The notes below the pieces were generated by a model. The model made no database searches. It was not told where the DNA came from and saw only the letters and a program-made list of their open reading frames with translations. Source: Zizania palustris (Eukaryota; Streptophyta; Magnoliopsida; Poales; Poaceae). Taken from it: a stretch of DNA of 64,000 bases. This document shows, one piece after another, positions 1 to 11,807 of this stretch. Location: contig JAAALK010000080.1 of assembly GCA_019279435.1 (NCBI GenBank), positions 32,642,778 through 32,706,777 on the forward strand, read 5' to 3'. The translations under genes and the position numbers were made by a program. Within the stretch, counting starts at the first letter, position 1, and each line of letters begins with the position of its first letter.

Positions 1-1107
1 CAGAAGATCAATCCTATCAATCACTCATCACAGACTCCAAAACCAACCCTTGGTTTCTCAATCTTCTCCTTGATGAGTGCATTGAAAACTAAATTCAATT
101 TCTAGAAAATTTGAAAAATTTCAACACACAAGTGACCATAAAAACTCAGAAAAGAGCCAAATCATGTCACTTGACAAAAGAATTTCTCTGTTACACAATA
201 CAAATTCTCCCTGAGTTATTTTCCCCGCTTGCTGTAGAGAACTCAAAAATTTCCTGCTCCTTTGGCAATGCAAGCATCAAGGAGTATATAACAGATGCAA
301 AGCAAAAATATGTCAAACTTAACGACAGTTATCATGTGCTCAGCTCAATGTAACATGATCTAAAAACATGATGACAACATGTGATTTCATCATTTTGAAA
401 TAAAAGCATCACCACTCAATCAAGGTAACTAGACAAGTAAAAACAGGGACTGCGTAAAGCTAGTCAATTTCTACTCTAGACAGACAAGTCCAGTTCAAGT
501 GGAGTATTGAAAGCAAACTTGATTGACAATGAATTTATACTTGCTGTTCGTTTCATAATGCTAGGGGTTATTTGTTCGTCTACCTTATATTTTCCAATCA
601 GGCCAAGCCTAGGCAAGACAGCCATCAGAAGCTTAAGGCAATGATTTTGGCATACACTAAATTATCCTAGTTCAGACCAATGTGCAATGGTAAGCAGTCT
701 AGAATAAAGTAGTGCGATAAACAAACCCACCTGGATCTTTTCATTTTGAGCATTCAAATCATGGATTTGGATTTTTTGTTAAGTGAACAAATTGTTTAGC
801 AATTGAAGAATATCCATGAGTAAGCAATATGATTTTTCAAGTTAGAATTGTTGCATTCAGAGAAAAGAATTCTTGCTATCCAGCAGATAAAAGATAGCTA
901 AAGTAGTTCTGCCTAAACATGCCAGATTCAAGACTAAGCAGTGAGCACGATTTGATTTTGTAACGGAAAATCATGCACAAAATGTATCAGACATATTAAA
1001 TAGAGCTGAGCTGACATGATTACATGAATTGAAACAAGGCATATTAGTGTAAAACATGTAAATGCAATTTCACACATAATGAGCAGATGCATATCATTGA
1101 AAAAGTG
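1..1107 (-). repeat. Copia-A 3' LTR, partial
   Basis: This segment lies directly beyond the polypurine tract of copia-A, so it is the beginning of the 3' LTR. It aligns along its length with 47930-49100, the corresponding part of the copia-C LTR; shared blocks lie around 540-740 and 48560-48740. Positions 1-60 also match, in inverted orientation, 3053-3120 at the left end of the copia-B LTR. Adding the copia-B part gives an LTR of roughly 3 kb for this family. No gene is seen in it; the short open frames have no recognisable product. Confidence 0.75.
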
Positions 1108-1116
1108 CTCCCCCTC
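1108..1116 (-). other. Polypurine tract of copia-A
   Basis: On the minus strand this reads GAGGGGGAG. It directly follows the pol stop codon and precedes the LTR. It is the expected primer site for plus-strand DNA synthesis in LTR retrotransposons. Confidence 0.75.
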
Positions 1117-3052
1117 ACAGAATACCGTAAGGGTGACAAACACCAAGTTCCCCACGCAAGTAGGCAAACCGTGAAGCATCGAGGGATTTTGTGAAAATAT
1201 CGGCTAGCTGGTGTTGGGTATCAACATACTAAATTTCAATACCACCCTTCTCATTATGATCTCTGAGAAAATGATATTGTACATCAATGTGTTTGGTTCT
1301 GGAATGTTGAACAGGGTTGTTTGCAATACAAATAGCACTAGTGTTATCACAAAAAAGTGGAACACTCTTATAATCTAACCCAAAATCACGCAAAGTGGAA
1401 ATCATCCACAAAATCTGAGAGCAACAGCTAGCTACAACAACATATTCAGCCTCATTCATTGATTTTGCAATACTAGATTGTTTGCGAGAAGACTAGCAAA
1501 CCAGCGAGGTACCCAGAAAATGAAAAGTATCGGAGGTACTTTTCCTATCAATCCTACACCCAGCAAAATCTGCATCGGAATAACCTCGAAGACTCAAAGA
1601 GGAAGATGCAGAATACCAAATGCCAAATTCAAGGGTATGCTTGAGATACCTGAGAATGCGCTTTACCGCTTGACGATGCGAAGCTCGGGGCGAAGCCTAA
1701 AAATGAGCGCACAGACACACTGCGAAGTATATGTCTAGCCTCGTAGCCGTCAAGTAGAGGAGTGAGCCTATCATGCTCCGAAACTCCTTCTGATCCACAG
1801 CTTCTCCATCCTCGTCGGGATCCAATGCTATCTAAGTAGCCATTGGAGTAGCGAGGGGCTTCACATCAGTCATGTCGAACTTCTTGAGCATGTCCTTGGT
1901 ATACTTTGTGTGGTGGACGAATGTACCTTGTTTGCTTTGCTTGATTTGTAAACCAAGGAAAAATGTGAGTTCGCCCATCATGAACATTTCGAACTCTCTG
2001 CTCATGGTATCTACAAACTCGACAACCAAGGCATGAGAAGAGCCACCAAAGATGATATCATCCACATAAATCTGAACTAGCAGGAAATATTTGCCATGCT
2101 TGAGAGTGAACATGGTTTTATTAACTGATCCCATCAAATACCTCCGCTCAAGCAGAAAAGACTTAAGTCTATCATACCAAGTCCGAGGGGCCTACTTGAG
2201 TCCATAAAGAGCCTTATGAAGTTTAAGAACTTTATGTGGGTATTTGGGGTTTTCAAAGCCAGGGGTTGTTTTACATAAACATCTTCGCCTATGAAGCCAT
2301 TAAGAAATGCACTTTTGACATCCATTTGATAGAGTTTGAATCCCCGGGATGTCTCAAAGGCAAGCAAAATCCTAATGGCCTCTAGACGCGCAACAGGTGC
2401 AAAAGTCTCAGTAAAATCAATCCCTTCTAATTGAGAATAACCCTGAGCTACAAGTCTAGCCTTATTTCTAAATACAGTCCCATCCTCCCTTGTTTGTTTT
2501 TGAAAATCCATTTTGTTCCAATAAAATGAACATTTGGTGGAGGATCAACTAAAGTCCAAACTTTGTTTCTCTCAAAATTTTCAAGTTCTTCATGCATGGC
2601 ATTGATCCAACTAGAATCAGAAAGTGCATGACTAACATATAAGGGCTCAAAAGAAGCAACAAAAGCGGAATCAATGAAATGAGCATTAGAACGTGTTACC
2701 CTTTGATCAAGCTCACCAATGATATGCTCAGGAGGGTGCATCCTTTGAACATGGTGTGGAGCCTCGCGGCGAGATGCAGTCTCCCCCTTAACTTGTGCGT
2801 TGGAGTGGTCCAAGCTGACCGATGTTGAGGTAGTTTCTTCGGGACCATGTGCCGAAGTAGTCGAAGCGGGGTCGGCTTTGGGGGTTGATGTTGAGGGTAG
2901 TAGGAGTTCATCCTCGAAATCTCCAAGATCTTCATATTCGAAGATGGTCTGCTCCATGTCATGTTCATTTGCCTATTCAAAAGTAGAACTAACAGAGGGA
3001 GTTGATTCATCAAAAGTCACATCACATGACTCGATGACAGTGTTAGTTTCCA
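1116..3052 (-). pseudogene. Copia-A pol: reverse transcriptase and RNase H, broken
   Basis: Read on the minus strand, this is the C-terminal half of a Ty1-copia polyprotein. The acidic linker lies at about 2700-3010. Reverse transcriptase follows, with the conserved block YQMDVKSAFLNG near 2330 and the catalytic motif YVDDIIFG near 2060. RNase H has the DADFAG block near 1580 and the CDNTSA and RTKHIDVQYHFLRDH blocks at about 1260-1350. Pol ends with a stop at 1116-1118 next to the polypurine tract. There is a frame change between 2150 and 2260, and in-frame stops near 1228 and 1490. Gag, protease and integrase are absent. It cannot encode a working polyprotein. Confidence 0.9.
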
Positions 3053-5061
3053 AATTGAGAAACCAAGGGTTGGTTTCAGATTCTGTGATGAGTGATTGAC
3101 AAGATTGATCTTCTAGATTCGAAGGGGTCCCTCCGAAGGGGTTCAGAGGTTGTTTCACCGAAGGGTTTGGTGGGTCCGTTTGCTGTGGCTGTTGCAGCGG
3201 AGTGTGACTGTCGGAGGGGTCCGACAGTACACAATGACTTGGCTGTACCGAAGGGTTCGGTACTTTGGGAGGTACACTGGAGTGTGTGCCGGAGGTTGTT
3301 TACCCGGAGAGGTTTCCGAGGTACTGGATACAATTGTTTGTCTATCTGTGGTGCGCAAGTGACTTCGGAGGCGACATACAGTTCGCAACAAGTGAACCTA
3401 GGTCAAACGGGAGGCTTGATGCCGGGCGTGCAGGGAGCTCGGTCACGAAGGCTGCGAGGGGTCAAGGTTGGTCCTCGGGTCAAGTTGCGCCAGGCGAAGG
3501 GAGAGGGTGCGGAGCGTGGCTCCAGCTGAAGGTACCTCGAGACAAAGTTCTCGGGGGTGAGACACTTCAAAGGGTACTCCGAAAGGAGTGAGATCGAAGT
3601 ATGGTGGACAAAGTCCTCAACAATGAGGCAAGGTGTTCGAAGTATACTCCGAAAGGAGGCACTCGAAGGTTCACCCGACGAAGGTCTCAGAAGTCGAGGT
3701 GCATCGAAGGCATGATCCAGGTGAGGTTCGCCGAGGAGTGTGCTCGGGGAGAGATACTGCGACGAAGTGCTCACAGAATGCTTCATGTGGAGGCCTTGGA
3801 TGAAGGAGGGACTTAGAAGGGTGGTACTCTGAAGGTGGGGCTTCAGAGTGTGGCTGACTTGAAGTACTTCGGCCATGCATGGCTTCGGTACAAGGACTAA
3901 CGGAGTTTGAGCTGGGAGTAGCTGCGAAGCCGTGGTGGTCCACTCCGGAGGTGATGGCGCGAAGACTCAAGGGCTTTAACGGCTTCGGCTCAAAACCATC
4001 ACTGTATCGAAGGCTGACTTTGGTGAAGTGAATGCCGTCAGGCTCAAGGCTTCTCACCGAAGCTACCGCACCCCTCGCGTGTGAAGGTGGGCTTCAGAAG
4101 ACTCCAAAACTGTAAAGGCTGACCGTGTCTGCTCTGCAAAAGCTGGTGTTGTCTACTCTGCGAAGCTCACAAAAGAAGCCTCCAAATAAAGTAGACTACC
4201 AGTTGTACACCCCTGTTCTGATGAGACATAATCAGTGTAAACCCTAGGGGTAAAGTAGTATATTCACAGGGCTGAATAGTGCCTATAAATAGTGGAGGCT
4301 AGCTAAGCAACAGTAACACTTTTGAGCAGTCATTTTAGAACTCTTGTGCTAGCCTCCACACATTTTGTATTCATCCTGTGAGTTCATTTTGTGTTCCCTA
4401 TTCAAGCAATGAAACTTTGATTCTGTTTTCATTTACTGCTTGAACTTGTATGCTTATTTTGCATTGAAAGTTTTGATTTCTTTCTGCTCCGCTTCTTCCT
4501 GGTTCAAGTTTGTGCACCGATTCTCTTTTGGAGAAGTGTGTGAGTGTTCTGTGCTTGTGAAGTGTGTGTTCGCTTTGTGTAACTGAGGCTAGTCCTCTCT
4601 GATTACTAGCGAAGCATTGTTCTTGGCTTAACTCAAAGCCTGTTTTCTTCCCTATCGGAGTCCTCAGCATAGTGTGTTTACTGTGCGTTCCGACCTCCAA
4701 AATATGAAGCCTAGTACCAGTTGCTAGTGTAGAGTATATGGTCGAAGTCCTCAGAGAGAAGTCATCTCTTGCGAAGGGTGAAGTGCGAAGTCTGCTCGGA
4801 GGCACCCAGTGTGCGGAGCTTGCACTGACTTAGTAGAGTTGAGTTTTTGGTGGTATGGGTGGAGCGATGTCTTCTTGACTTCGAACTTTTGCTCTTTGCG
4901 AAGCCTAGTTTCGGAGCATTGAAATACCTCCGAACTAGAACTTCAAAGGGTGTGTTCGAAGCCTGTTCCGCAGAAGACAAAACTAAAACAGAAGGCTATT
5001 TTTAGCTTGAAATTTTAAAATCTCCCATTCACCCCCTCTGGTCGCCGCTTCCGGTCCCACA
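3053..5061 (+). repeat. Copia-B 5' LTR, 5'-truncated
   Basis: The segment ends in CCCACA immediately before the primer-binding site, which fixes the LTR 3' edge at 5061. The left edge is a break where it meets copia-A in inverted orientation. It is rich in CGAAGG and TCCGAAG words, giving many overlapping frames on both strands from 3092 to 4057 with no recognisable product. The last 60 bp, with the phrase ATTCACCCCCTCTGG, is shared with the copia-C LTR end and with a remnant near 38470. Confidence 0.8.
4284..4291 (+). promoter_or_regulatory. TATA box in copia-B LTR
   Basis: TATAAATA lies in a CCTATAAATAGTGG context about 770 bp before the LTR end. This is where an LTR promoter would be expected. 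Transcription is inferred, not shown. Confidence 0.6.
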
Positions 5062-5063
5062 AT

Positions 5064-5074
5064 TGGTATCAGAG
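5064..5074 (+). other. Primer-binding site of copia-B (initiator tRNA-Met)
   Basis: TGGTATCAGAG begins two bases after the LTR end. It matches the complement of the 3' end of plant initiator tRNA-Met, the usual primer for copia elements. Confidence 0.85.
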
Positions 5075-7460
5075 TTAATAAAATACCTCTATTCGATGGG
5101 ACTGATTTTGCATACTGGAAGGTGCGCATGGAGGCTTACTTGCTAAGCCAAGGAAATGCAATTTGGGAGATTGTGGACTCACAATACTCCATCCCTGAAA
5201 CTCGCACCTCTCAAATAGAGAAGGATCAGTATAATGCCAACTCCAAGGATAGAAATATACTTTCATTGGTTTGAGTCGAAGTGAGTTTGATAGGGTTCAA
5301 CTCCTTAGGACAATTAGGGAAATTTGGACTACACTCACTATTTTTCATGGGGGCTCTACACAAATTAAGGCTAGGCACCAAAGCACGTACAATCAACAGT
5401 ATCAGCTGTTTGTGCAGGCGCCTGGTGAATCTATAGATGCCATGTTTTCTCGCTTTGATGCGATAGTGAGTAACTTGCGATCCAACGAGACGCTTGCTTA
5501 CAATGATCATGATAGGGCTATCAAACTTCTCTATGCTCTCGATTGTAGCATATGGGAAGTGAAGATATCCAACATTGAGGAGTCCATAGGTTATGATACT
5601 TTGACCTGTGATGAGCTCTTCAGTAAGCTGAAGTCCACAGAGATTGCCAAAGCATCTCTTGCAGTGCACATAAACTCTTTGCCACAACCATTGGAACTAG
5701 TTTCTAGCACTAGCCGTGGCACCACTGTAGAACCAAGCACATCTGGTACTTGTGTTCTTGCAGGAGGTTTTGCTTTGTCCTCCCTGGTCTCCATCACTAA
5801 GGAGCAGGTGGATACTCTGGATGATGAAGAGCTTGCTCTCATTGTTAGGTTCACCTGTTTTCATCATGAGAGACGGGATCAAAGGAGAAGCGGCTTTAGT
5901 GGTTGTTTTGAGTGTGGCGAAACTTCTCACATCAAGGCCAACTGTCCCAAACTCAATAAGAGAGATGAGAGTGAGCGCCCCAAATACCACAAAAAGGAGA
6001 GGAAACCCTTTGTGAAGGGCAAGCGCGGCAAGGTGGCTAAGAGGGTAGCCAAAGACGCTTCTAGAGCTTTTGTTGCTGCTCTCAGCGACATCGACACTTC
6101 CTCAACTAAGGAGTTGAGCTCTGATGAGGAGGAGTCCCCAAGGAAGGAGGAGAGGAAGGACAAGAAGGGATGAGATTTCACCGGCCTTTGCTTCATGGCC
6201 GACAGCGATCACAGCGGCGATGAGCTTGACTCATCTGAGGTACCACTATCCTATGACCAGCTTTTGATTAAATTAGATGAACTGAATAAAGTAGTTCTTG
6301 GTCATGATAGACTACTTGTGCAAGCCGCTAGAGATAGAAAAGACCTTAGACTTAGGCTAGAATCTGTTTCTACTAATTATACCATGCTTAAGTCTAGGGT
6401 TAATGATGCTGAATGTGAATCTTGCATTGTTGTCATGGGTGAGATTGCTTAGTTGCGTTCTGTGCATGCTCAAACACTCTCTGAGCTTGAGATTGCACAG
6501 AAGCAGCTTTTGGTGGTTGCTTCTAGTCCTCATGATTTAAATGAATGCATGAACTGTTCTTTATTACGTGAGAGCATAAATCTACGTGATAAGCATGTTC
6601 AGGATTTAGAGGCTAGATTGAAGAGGGCCGATAGTTCTAAGGATGTGCAACCTGTGTGTGATACTTGCATAACCATTAAGGACCAGCTAGGCACTGTTAG
6701 AGAGCGAGCTGAACACCTCATGACTGAGAATGAGTACCTTCTTTCTGTGGTTAACAAATGTACTGAGGGGAAGAGTAGGATGGACTTGCTCTTGCCCAAA
6801 ACCAAGATGTGTGCTGATAGGGCAGGGTTAGCTCTGGGATTGGATTTTGAGAGGATTCCATCAGACAGTGAGAACTAAAATGTTTTTACCTCACCCACTA
6901 CCTTAGAGAAAGAAAGAGCCCTGTTAGACACCAAAATCCTACCCGAACTCCAAAGAAAACCACTCCTCTTGCAAAGAAAAATCCTCCCAAGAAAACCACT
7001 CAGCAGAAGCCCAAGGAGCCTGTGAGAATTGCTGCTATGACCCATGAGAGTGCCCCTAGGAGAGTTTTTCATTGTTCCTACTGTCAGAGGGCGGGTCACT
7101 TGGTTGGGTTCTGTTTTCATCGCATTAAGGATGAGCGACGCTCTTAGGCGATGAGTTTCCAGGACATGCATTACCCATCTCGAGGTATGCATGAGTCTGA
7201 GTTTTACTCACGTCCTGTTTTCGAGGCTCCTCATACTTCTCGGAGAGGTTGTGCTCCTCGAGTTGTTCACCATGTTTCATATGGTGGTAGACCCCGTGCG
7301 AGTAGCTTTGTACTTCGACAGGGTAGGAGACCTCATCAAGCATTTGGGTCACAGCATGTAAGTAGACCTCGCACTTTGCATCTTTCTGATTATCCTGTGC
7401 GTAGATAGTCTATTTTTACTATGCCTACTGCTCGTATCACTCAGTGCTGGATGCCTCATC
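5075..7460 (+). pseudogene. Copia-B gag, broken
   Basis: The N-terminus is seen at 5075-5270 with the lineage block YWKVRMEAYLLSQG. After a one-base frameshift near 5266 the main frame runs 5271-6878, interrupted by stops at 6171-6173 and 6450-6452. It contains the UBN2/gag block (about 5290-5650), a CCHC zinc knuckle CFECGETSHIKANC near 5905-5945, a lysine-rich stretch (about 5980-6070) and a long acidic, coiled-coil-like region (6195-6850). A further part at 7070-7410 carries a second knuckle, CSYCQRAGHLVGFC. A capsid role (RNA binding, particle assembly) is established for the family. No start codon is obvious at the N-terminus. The same protein is encoded, also broken, by copia-C. Confidence 0.88.
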
Positions 7461-7527
7461 ATGTTTTCACTCACCCCAGCACTGAGCGATCGAGATTTCT
7501 TATCATGTGTAGGCGCCATACTGAGGC

Positions 7528-8814
7528 TTGGAGGGCACGTGGATCATGGACTTCGGTTGTTCGGGCCACATGACCGGAGATGTAGAATGGTTCTCCAGCC
7601 TCACCACAACCAAGCAAAAGGAACATATCACATTCGGCAACAATAGGAGTAGAGTGAAAGGTAAAGGTGTGGTAAGAATCAACTCAAATTTCACTCTCAA
7701 AGATGTTGCTTTGGTTGAAAATTTGGGATACAATTTGCTTTTTGTATCTCAATTACTTGATGAGGGCTTCGAAGTGCGATTCCATCGCGATACTTCGCAA
7801 GTTCTCAATTATGATGGCATTGAGGTATGTAAGATCTTTAGAGTTGGGAGAGTTTTTGGAGCTGATTTTTCTAAGTCATCTGGTTCTTCTCATTGTCTTG
7901 TTGCACATTCGACTTCTGAGCTTTGGAAGTGGCATAGGAGACTAGGGCATATGAGCTTTGAGTTGCTTGCTCGTCTGAGTGCCCTAGGTCTGATCCAAAG
8001 ATTGCCCAAGCTCAAGTTTGAGAAGAATTTAGTTTGTGCTCCTTGTCGACATGGAAAAATGATTACTGCTTCGCACTCATCAGTCACCACGGTGATGACA
8101 GAACAACCCGGAGAACTTCTCCACATGGACACTGTAGGTCCTTCTCGGGTTAGTTCTTTAGGTGGCAAGTGGTATGTGTTAGTCATTGTCGACGATTTCT
8201 CTCGCTACTCTTGGGTCTTCTTTCTTGCCAGCAAGGATGAAGTGTTTTCACACTTTCGGAGCTTGGCTTTGAGACTTTTCACTGAACTCCCAGGTGCATT
8301 GAAATTCATTAGAAGTGATAATGGCACTGAGTTCAAGAATAGTCTCTTTGTTGATTTTTGCATGGAGCATGGCATAGAACATCAATTCTCTGCTCCGCGG
8401 GTTCCTCAACAAAACGATGTTGTTGAGAGGAAAAACCGCAATGTGGTTAAGATGGCTAGGACGATGCTCGATGAGCACAGGACTCCTAGAAAATTCTAGG
8501 CTGAGGCCATGAACACTGCATGTTACATCTCAAACCGAATTTTCTTGCGCTCAATTTTGAACTTGACTTCTTATGAGCTACGTTTTGGGAGACAGCCCAA
8601 AGTTACTCGTCTTCGAGTTTTTGGTTGTCGATGCTTTATCCTAAAACGTGGAAATTTGGATAAATTTGAGTCGCGCTCTTCTGACGGGATCTTTTTGGGT
8701 TACACTACTCATGGTCATTCTTATCGTGTTTACAATTTGGAGACTAACACTGTCATTGAGTCATGTGATGTGACTTTTGATGAATCAACCCCCTCTGTTA
8801 GTTCTACTTTTTAA
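7528..8814 (+). pseudogene. Copia-B protease and integrase, broken
   Basis: The protease begins with WIMDFGCSGHMTGD; in the family the active site reads D-S-G, so serine is replaced by phenylalanine here. The integrase zinc-binding region follows (HRRLGHMS near 7930 and CAPCRHGK near 8040). The catalytic core has the three acidic positions in HMDTVGP (near 8125), RSDNGTEF (near 8315) and PQQNDVVERKN (near 8410), where glycine of the usual QQNGVVE is D. A stop lies at 8497-8499, and after it the frame continues through the integrase tail to a stop at 8812-8814. The mutated protease site and the stops mean it is not functional. Confidence 0.9.
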
Positions 8815-8832
8815 CAGGCAAATGAACACGAC

Positions 8833-9410
8833 ATGGAGCAGGCCATCTTCGAAGATGAAGATCCCGGAGATTTCGAGGATAAACCCCTACTACCCTCGAC
8901 TTCGACCCCAGAAGCCGACCCCACTTCGACCACTTCGGCACAAGGTCCCGAAGCAACTACCTCGACATTGGTCATCTTGGACCACTCCAACGCACAAGTT
9001 GAGAGGGAGACTGCATCCCGCCATGAGGCTCCACATCATGTTCAAAGGATGCATCCTCCCGGGCAGATCATTGGTGAGCTTGATCAAAGGGTAACACGTT
9101 TTCATGCTCATTTCATTGATTTCGCTTTTATTGCTTCTTTTGAGCCCTTAGATGTTAGTCATGCACTTTCTGATTCTAGTTGGATCAATGCCATGCATGA
9201 AGAACTTGAAAATTTTGAGAGAAACCATGTCTGGACTTTAGTTAATCCTCCACCAAATGTTCATTTCATTGGAACAAAATGGATTTTCAAAAACAAACAA
9301 GGAGTGGATGAGACTGTAGTTAGAAACAAGGCTAGACTTGTAGCGTAGTGTTATTCTCAATTAGAAGGAATTGAGTTTACTGAGACTTTTGCACTTGTTG
9401 CACGTCTAGA
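8833..9410 (+). pseudogene. Copia-B reverse transcriptase, first part
   Basis: This starts with a Ser/Thr-rich acidic linker (about 8840-9060). It then enters the reverse transcriptase N-terminus with SSWINAMHEELENFERN, WTLVNPPP and TKWIFKNKQG, and has a stop at 9346-9348. The frame is cut at 9410 in the codons for A-R-L by CACTA-1. The missing continuation is found at 31035 in the expected frame. Copia-A carries the same region inverted at 2450-2957. Confidence 0.9.
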
Positions 9411-9530
9411 CACTACAACAAAACAGAACATTTTCGTCGGCCAATTTAACTTCCGTCGGCTTTTCACAGTGGCCGACGGAAGTTATCTAACTTCCGTCGG
9501 CTTTAATTCTGGCCGACGGAAGTTAAGGGG
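9411..9530 (+). repeat. CACTA-1 left terminal inverted repeat and subterminal repeats
   Basis: The terminal repeat is followed by two pairs of inverted copies of AACTTCCGTCGGC at about 9449-9525. In CACTA elements such arrays bind the element's second protein and are needed for transposition. Binding here is inferred from family knowledge. Confidence 0.9.
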
Positions 9531-9540
9531 TTTTTCCCCA

Positions 9541-10310
9541 ACCGCGCGCGCGTACAGGGAGACCTAACACCCTGTACGCGCCCATTGCACAGCGCTCGCC
9601 GCCGCCTCCCACGCCCAGCCGGCGCCGCCGCCACCGCCCCGCCCGCCGGCCGCCCGCCGCCTCCTGTTGCCCTGGCCACCAGCCTTCGGCCCACGCTGCC
9701 GCCCGCCTCGCACTCGCGCCACCGCCCGCCTCGCGCCCGCGCCACCGCCCGCCCCCGGCGCCCCGCGCCACCGCGCCGGCCGCCGCCCCGCCGCGCCCCC
9801 TCCGGCCAGCGCCCGCACCGCCCGCCGTCGTACCCCGTCCCGGCGATCGCCGCCCTCCGCCGTGCCCCCTCCTGGCCAGCGGCCCGCCGGCCACCGCCCC
9901 GTGCTGCCCGTCGCCGCGCACCCTCCCGGCCATCGCCGCCCCCTTCCGACCACCGCCCCCTGGTCGTCGCCGCCGTCGCCCATCGTCGCCGCCCGTCGTC
10001 ATCCAACGAAGTAATTTTTCTGCTTTTTTTCACTTTTTATTTGTGAATTATGTGTCATAAATTGTTAATGTGTTATTAGAAGATATATGTCACCCAAGAT
10101 AAATTGTTGATGTGTTATTTTTTTCACTTTTTATTTGTGAATTGTGTGTCCCATAAATTATTAAGGTTAGAAGATATGTGTCACATATATATATATATAG
10201 TTGTTAAGGTTAGAAGATATGTGATTTTACGTATGTTTCACGCTTTTAAATATGTTTCATATGCGATGTTTTATTTTCATATGCAATATATGTTGTGATA
10301 TTATATATGT
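9541..10310 (+). other. GC-rich then AT-rich 5' leader of CACTA-1
   Basis: 9541-10015 is extremely GC-rich and shows long open frames on both strands made of Pro/Arg/Ala/Gly only; these are compositional and I do not call a gene. A perfect 12-bp inverted repeat (GCGCGTACAGGG, 9548-9559 and 9570-9581, 10-base loop) lies at its start. From about 10016 to 10310 the sequence turns AT-rich without visible genes, with small repeats around TTAGAAGATATGTGTC. Confidence 0.6.
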
Positions 10311-10379
10311 CCCCGCCGAGCGCCCATGCCGGCTAGCCTCGCCTGGTGGAGTTGGGCGCCGCCTGGCCGTTCAAGGCAT

Positions 10380-11510
10380 CACCATGGCGACTAGGGGTCG
10401 CCGGGTGTCTCTGGACGGCCCGACTAGCTGAAAGTGCCTTCGACTAAAGCGTCGGCATGTCGCCCTAGCTAGCCCCCTTCTCGAGTCTTGACTGAGTCGA
10501 CTCTCTACCTCCCCTTACACTTGCGCCACCACCTCTGCCCCTTGCACCACCGGCCGCTGCCTCTTCTACCCCTCCCCTTGCGCCGCCAGCCGCCGCCTCT
10601 GCTACCCCTCCCCCTGCGCCGCCGCCTCTGCTACCCCTCTCCTTGCGCCGCCGGTCGCCGCCTCTGCTACCCTTCCCCGCTGCGCCGCATCGCCGCCTCT
10701 GCTACCCCTTCCCCTTGTGCCACCGCCGCCTCTGCTACCCCTCCCCGTGGCACCTCTATCCTTTCTGCCTCTCTAATCCTCTCCCCTCCCTCGCGGCGAT
10801 GGCGCGGAGAGGGCTCGATAGGGCATGGCGAGGGCGCAGTGGGGCACTTCCGTCAGCCAAAGCCGACGGAAGTTAGCCCTTTCCCGACGGAAGAAGCTAA
10901 CTTCCATCAGCAAAAGGCTAACTTCCGTCGGCAATTGGTCGCCGGGTGTCTCTGGACGGCCGACTAGGTGAAAGTGCCTTCGACTAAGGCGTCGGCGCGT
11001 CGCCTAGCTAGCCCCCCTCTCGAGTCTCGACTGAGTCGACTCTCTACCTCCCCTTCCACTTGCGCCACCACCTCTGCCCCTTGCACCGCCGGCCGCCGCC
11101 TCTGCTACCCCTCCCCTTGCGCCGCCGCCTCTGCTACCCCTCCCCTTGCGCCGCCGGTCGCCGCCTCTGCTACCCCTTCCCCTTGTGCCACCGCCGCCTG
11201 TGCTGCCCCTTCCTGTGGCACCTCTCTCCTTTCTGCCTCTCTAATCCTCTCCCCCTCCCTCGCGGTGATGGCGCGGTGAGGGCTCGATAGGGCATGGCGA
11301 GGGGCGCAGCGGGGTACTTCCGTCGTCCAAAGCCGACAGAAGTTAGCCCTTTCCCGACGGAAGAAGCTAACTTCCGTCGGCAAAAGGCTAACTTCCATCG
11401 GCAATTGGTCGTCGGGTGTCTCTGGACGGCCGACTAGGTGAAAGTGCCTTCGACTAAGGCATCGGCGCGTCGCCCTAGCTAGCCCCCTCTCGAGTCTCGA
11501 CTGAGTTAGG
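10380..11510 (+). repeat. Tandem duplication in CACTA-1 with embedded subterminal motifs
   Basis: A unit starting with GGTCGCCGGGTGTCTCTGGA appears near 10388, 10935 and, in shorter form, 11406. Each full unit has a CGCCGCCTCTGCTACCCCT minisatellite and then a cluster of CTTCCGTCGGC-type motifs (about 10845-10935 and 11318-11404). The open frames here are repeat-driven and not called. Confidence 0.8.
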
Positions 11511-11807
11511 GTTTTGAAATGGGCTTTAAATGAGCTGAAATTTAAATGGGTTGTGTGGTAAAATTGAAATATATATGTGCTATTAATTATATTCTTGTGT
11601 TAATTTGTGGTTTGTTGATGATTTCATTACGGTGATTAGTATATTATATATACTTTATTATATATATTTCTTTTAGTATGCAATTTTTATATGACAACAA
11701 CGTATATAGTGTAACGAAATCTATGCGTCACCCGTTTCGGACCAACATGTCTCACACGTGTCATGCGTGTGAGATGTGTAGGTCAGGAATTGTCCCTTTT
11801 TGGACAG
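11510..11807 (+). other. AT-rich spacer in CACTA-1
   Basis: No gene is seen. The stretch is AT-rich with TATATATA runs near 11640-11670, which could serve as a weak promoter for the transposase gene downstream. A short inverted repeat around CACACGTGTCATGCGTGTGAG lies at about 11751-11773. Confidence 0.4.

Larger units (their letters stand above)
1..3052 (-). mobile_element. Copia-A: SIRE-like Ty1-copia remnant (3' part)
   Basis: This minus-strand element keeps the 3' half of pol, a polypurine tract and the start of the 3' LTR, which runs off the left edge of the window. Its 5' half is missing: at 3052 the sequence switches in the linker between integrase and reverse transcriptase. There it meets head-to-head the LTR of copia-B, a relative on the other strand. 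Family assignment rests on the protein similarity to copia-B, whose gag and integrase are SIRE/Maximus (Opie/Ji-like) in type. No target duplication can be checked because both ends are lost. Confidence 0.85.

Noticed and set aside
3092..4057. Overlapping 70-157 aa frames on both strands
   Set aside because: They lie within the copia-B LTR, in CGAAGG-rich sequence, with no motifs and no conservation visible in the relatives.
9503..10046. Several 100-176 aa open frames on both strands
   Set aside because: The region is almost only C and G with CGCC repeats. Frames are open in many phases because stops are rare, and the products are monotonous Arg/Pro/Ala/Gly.
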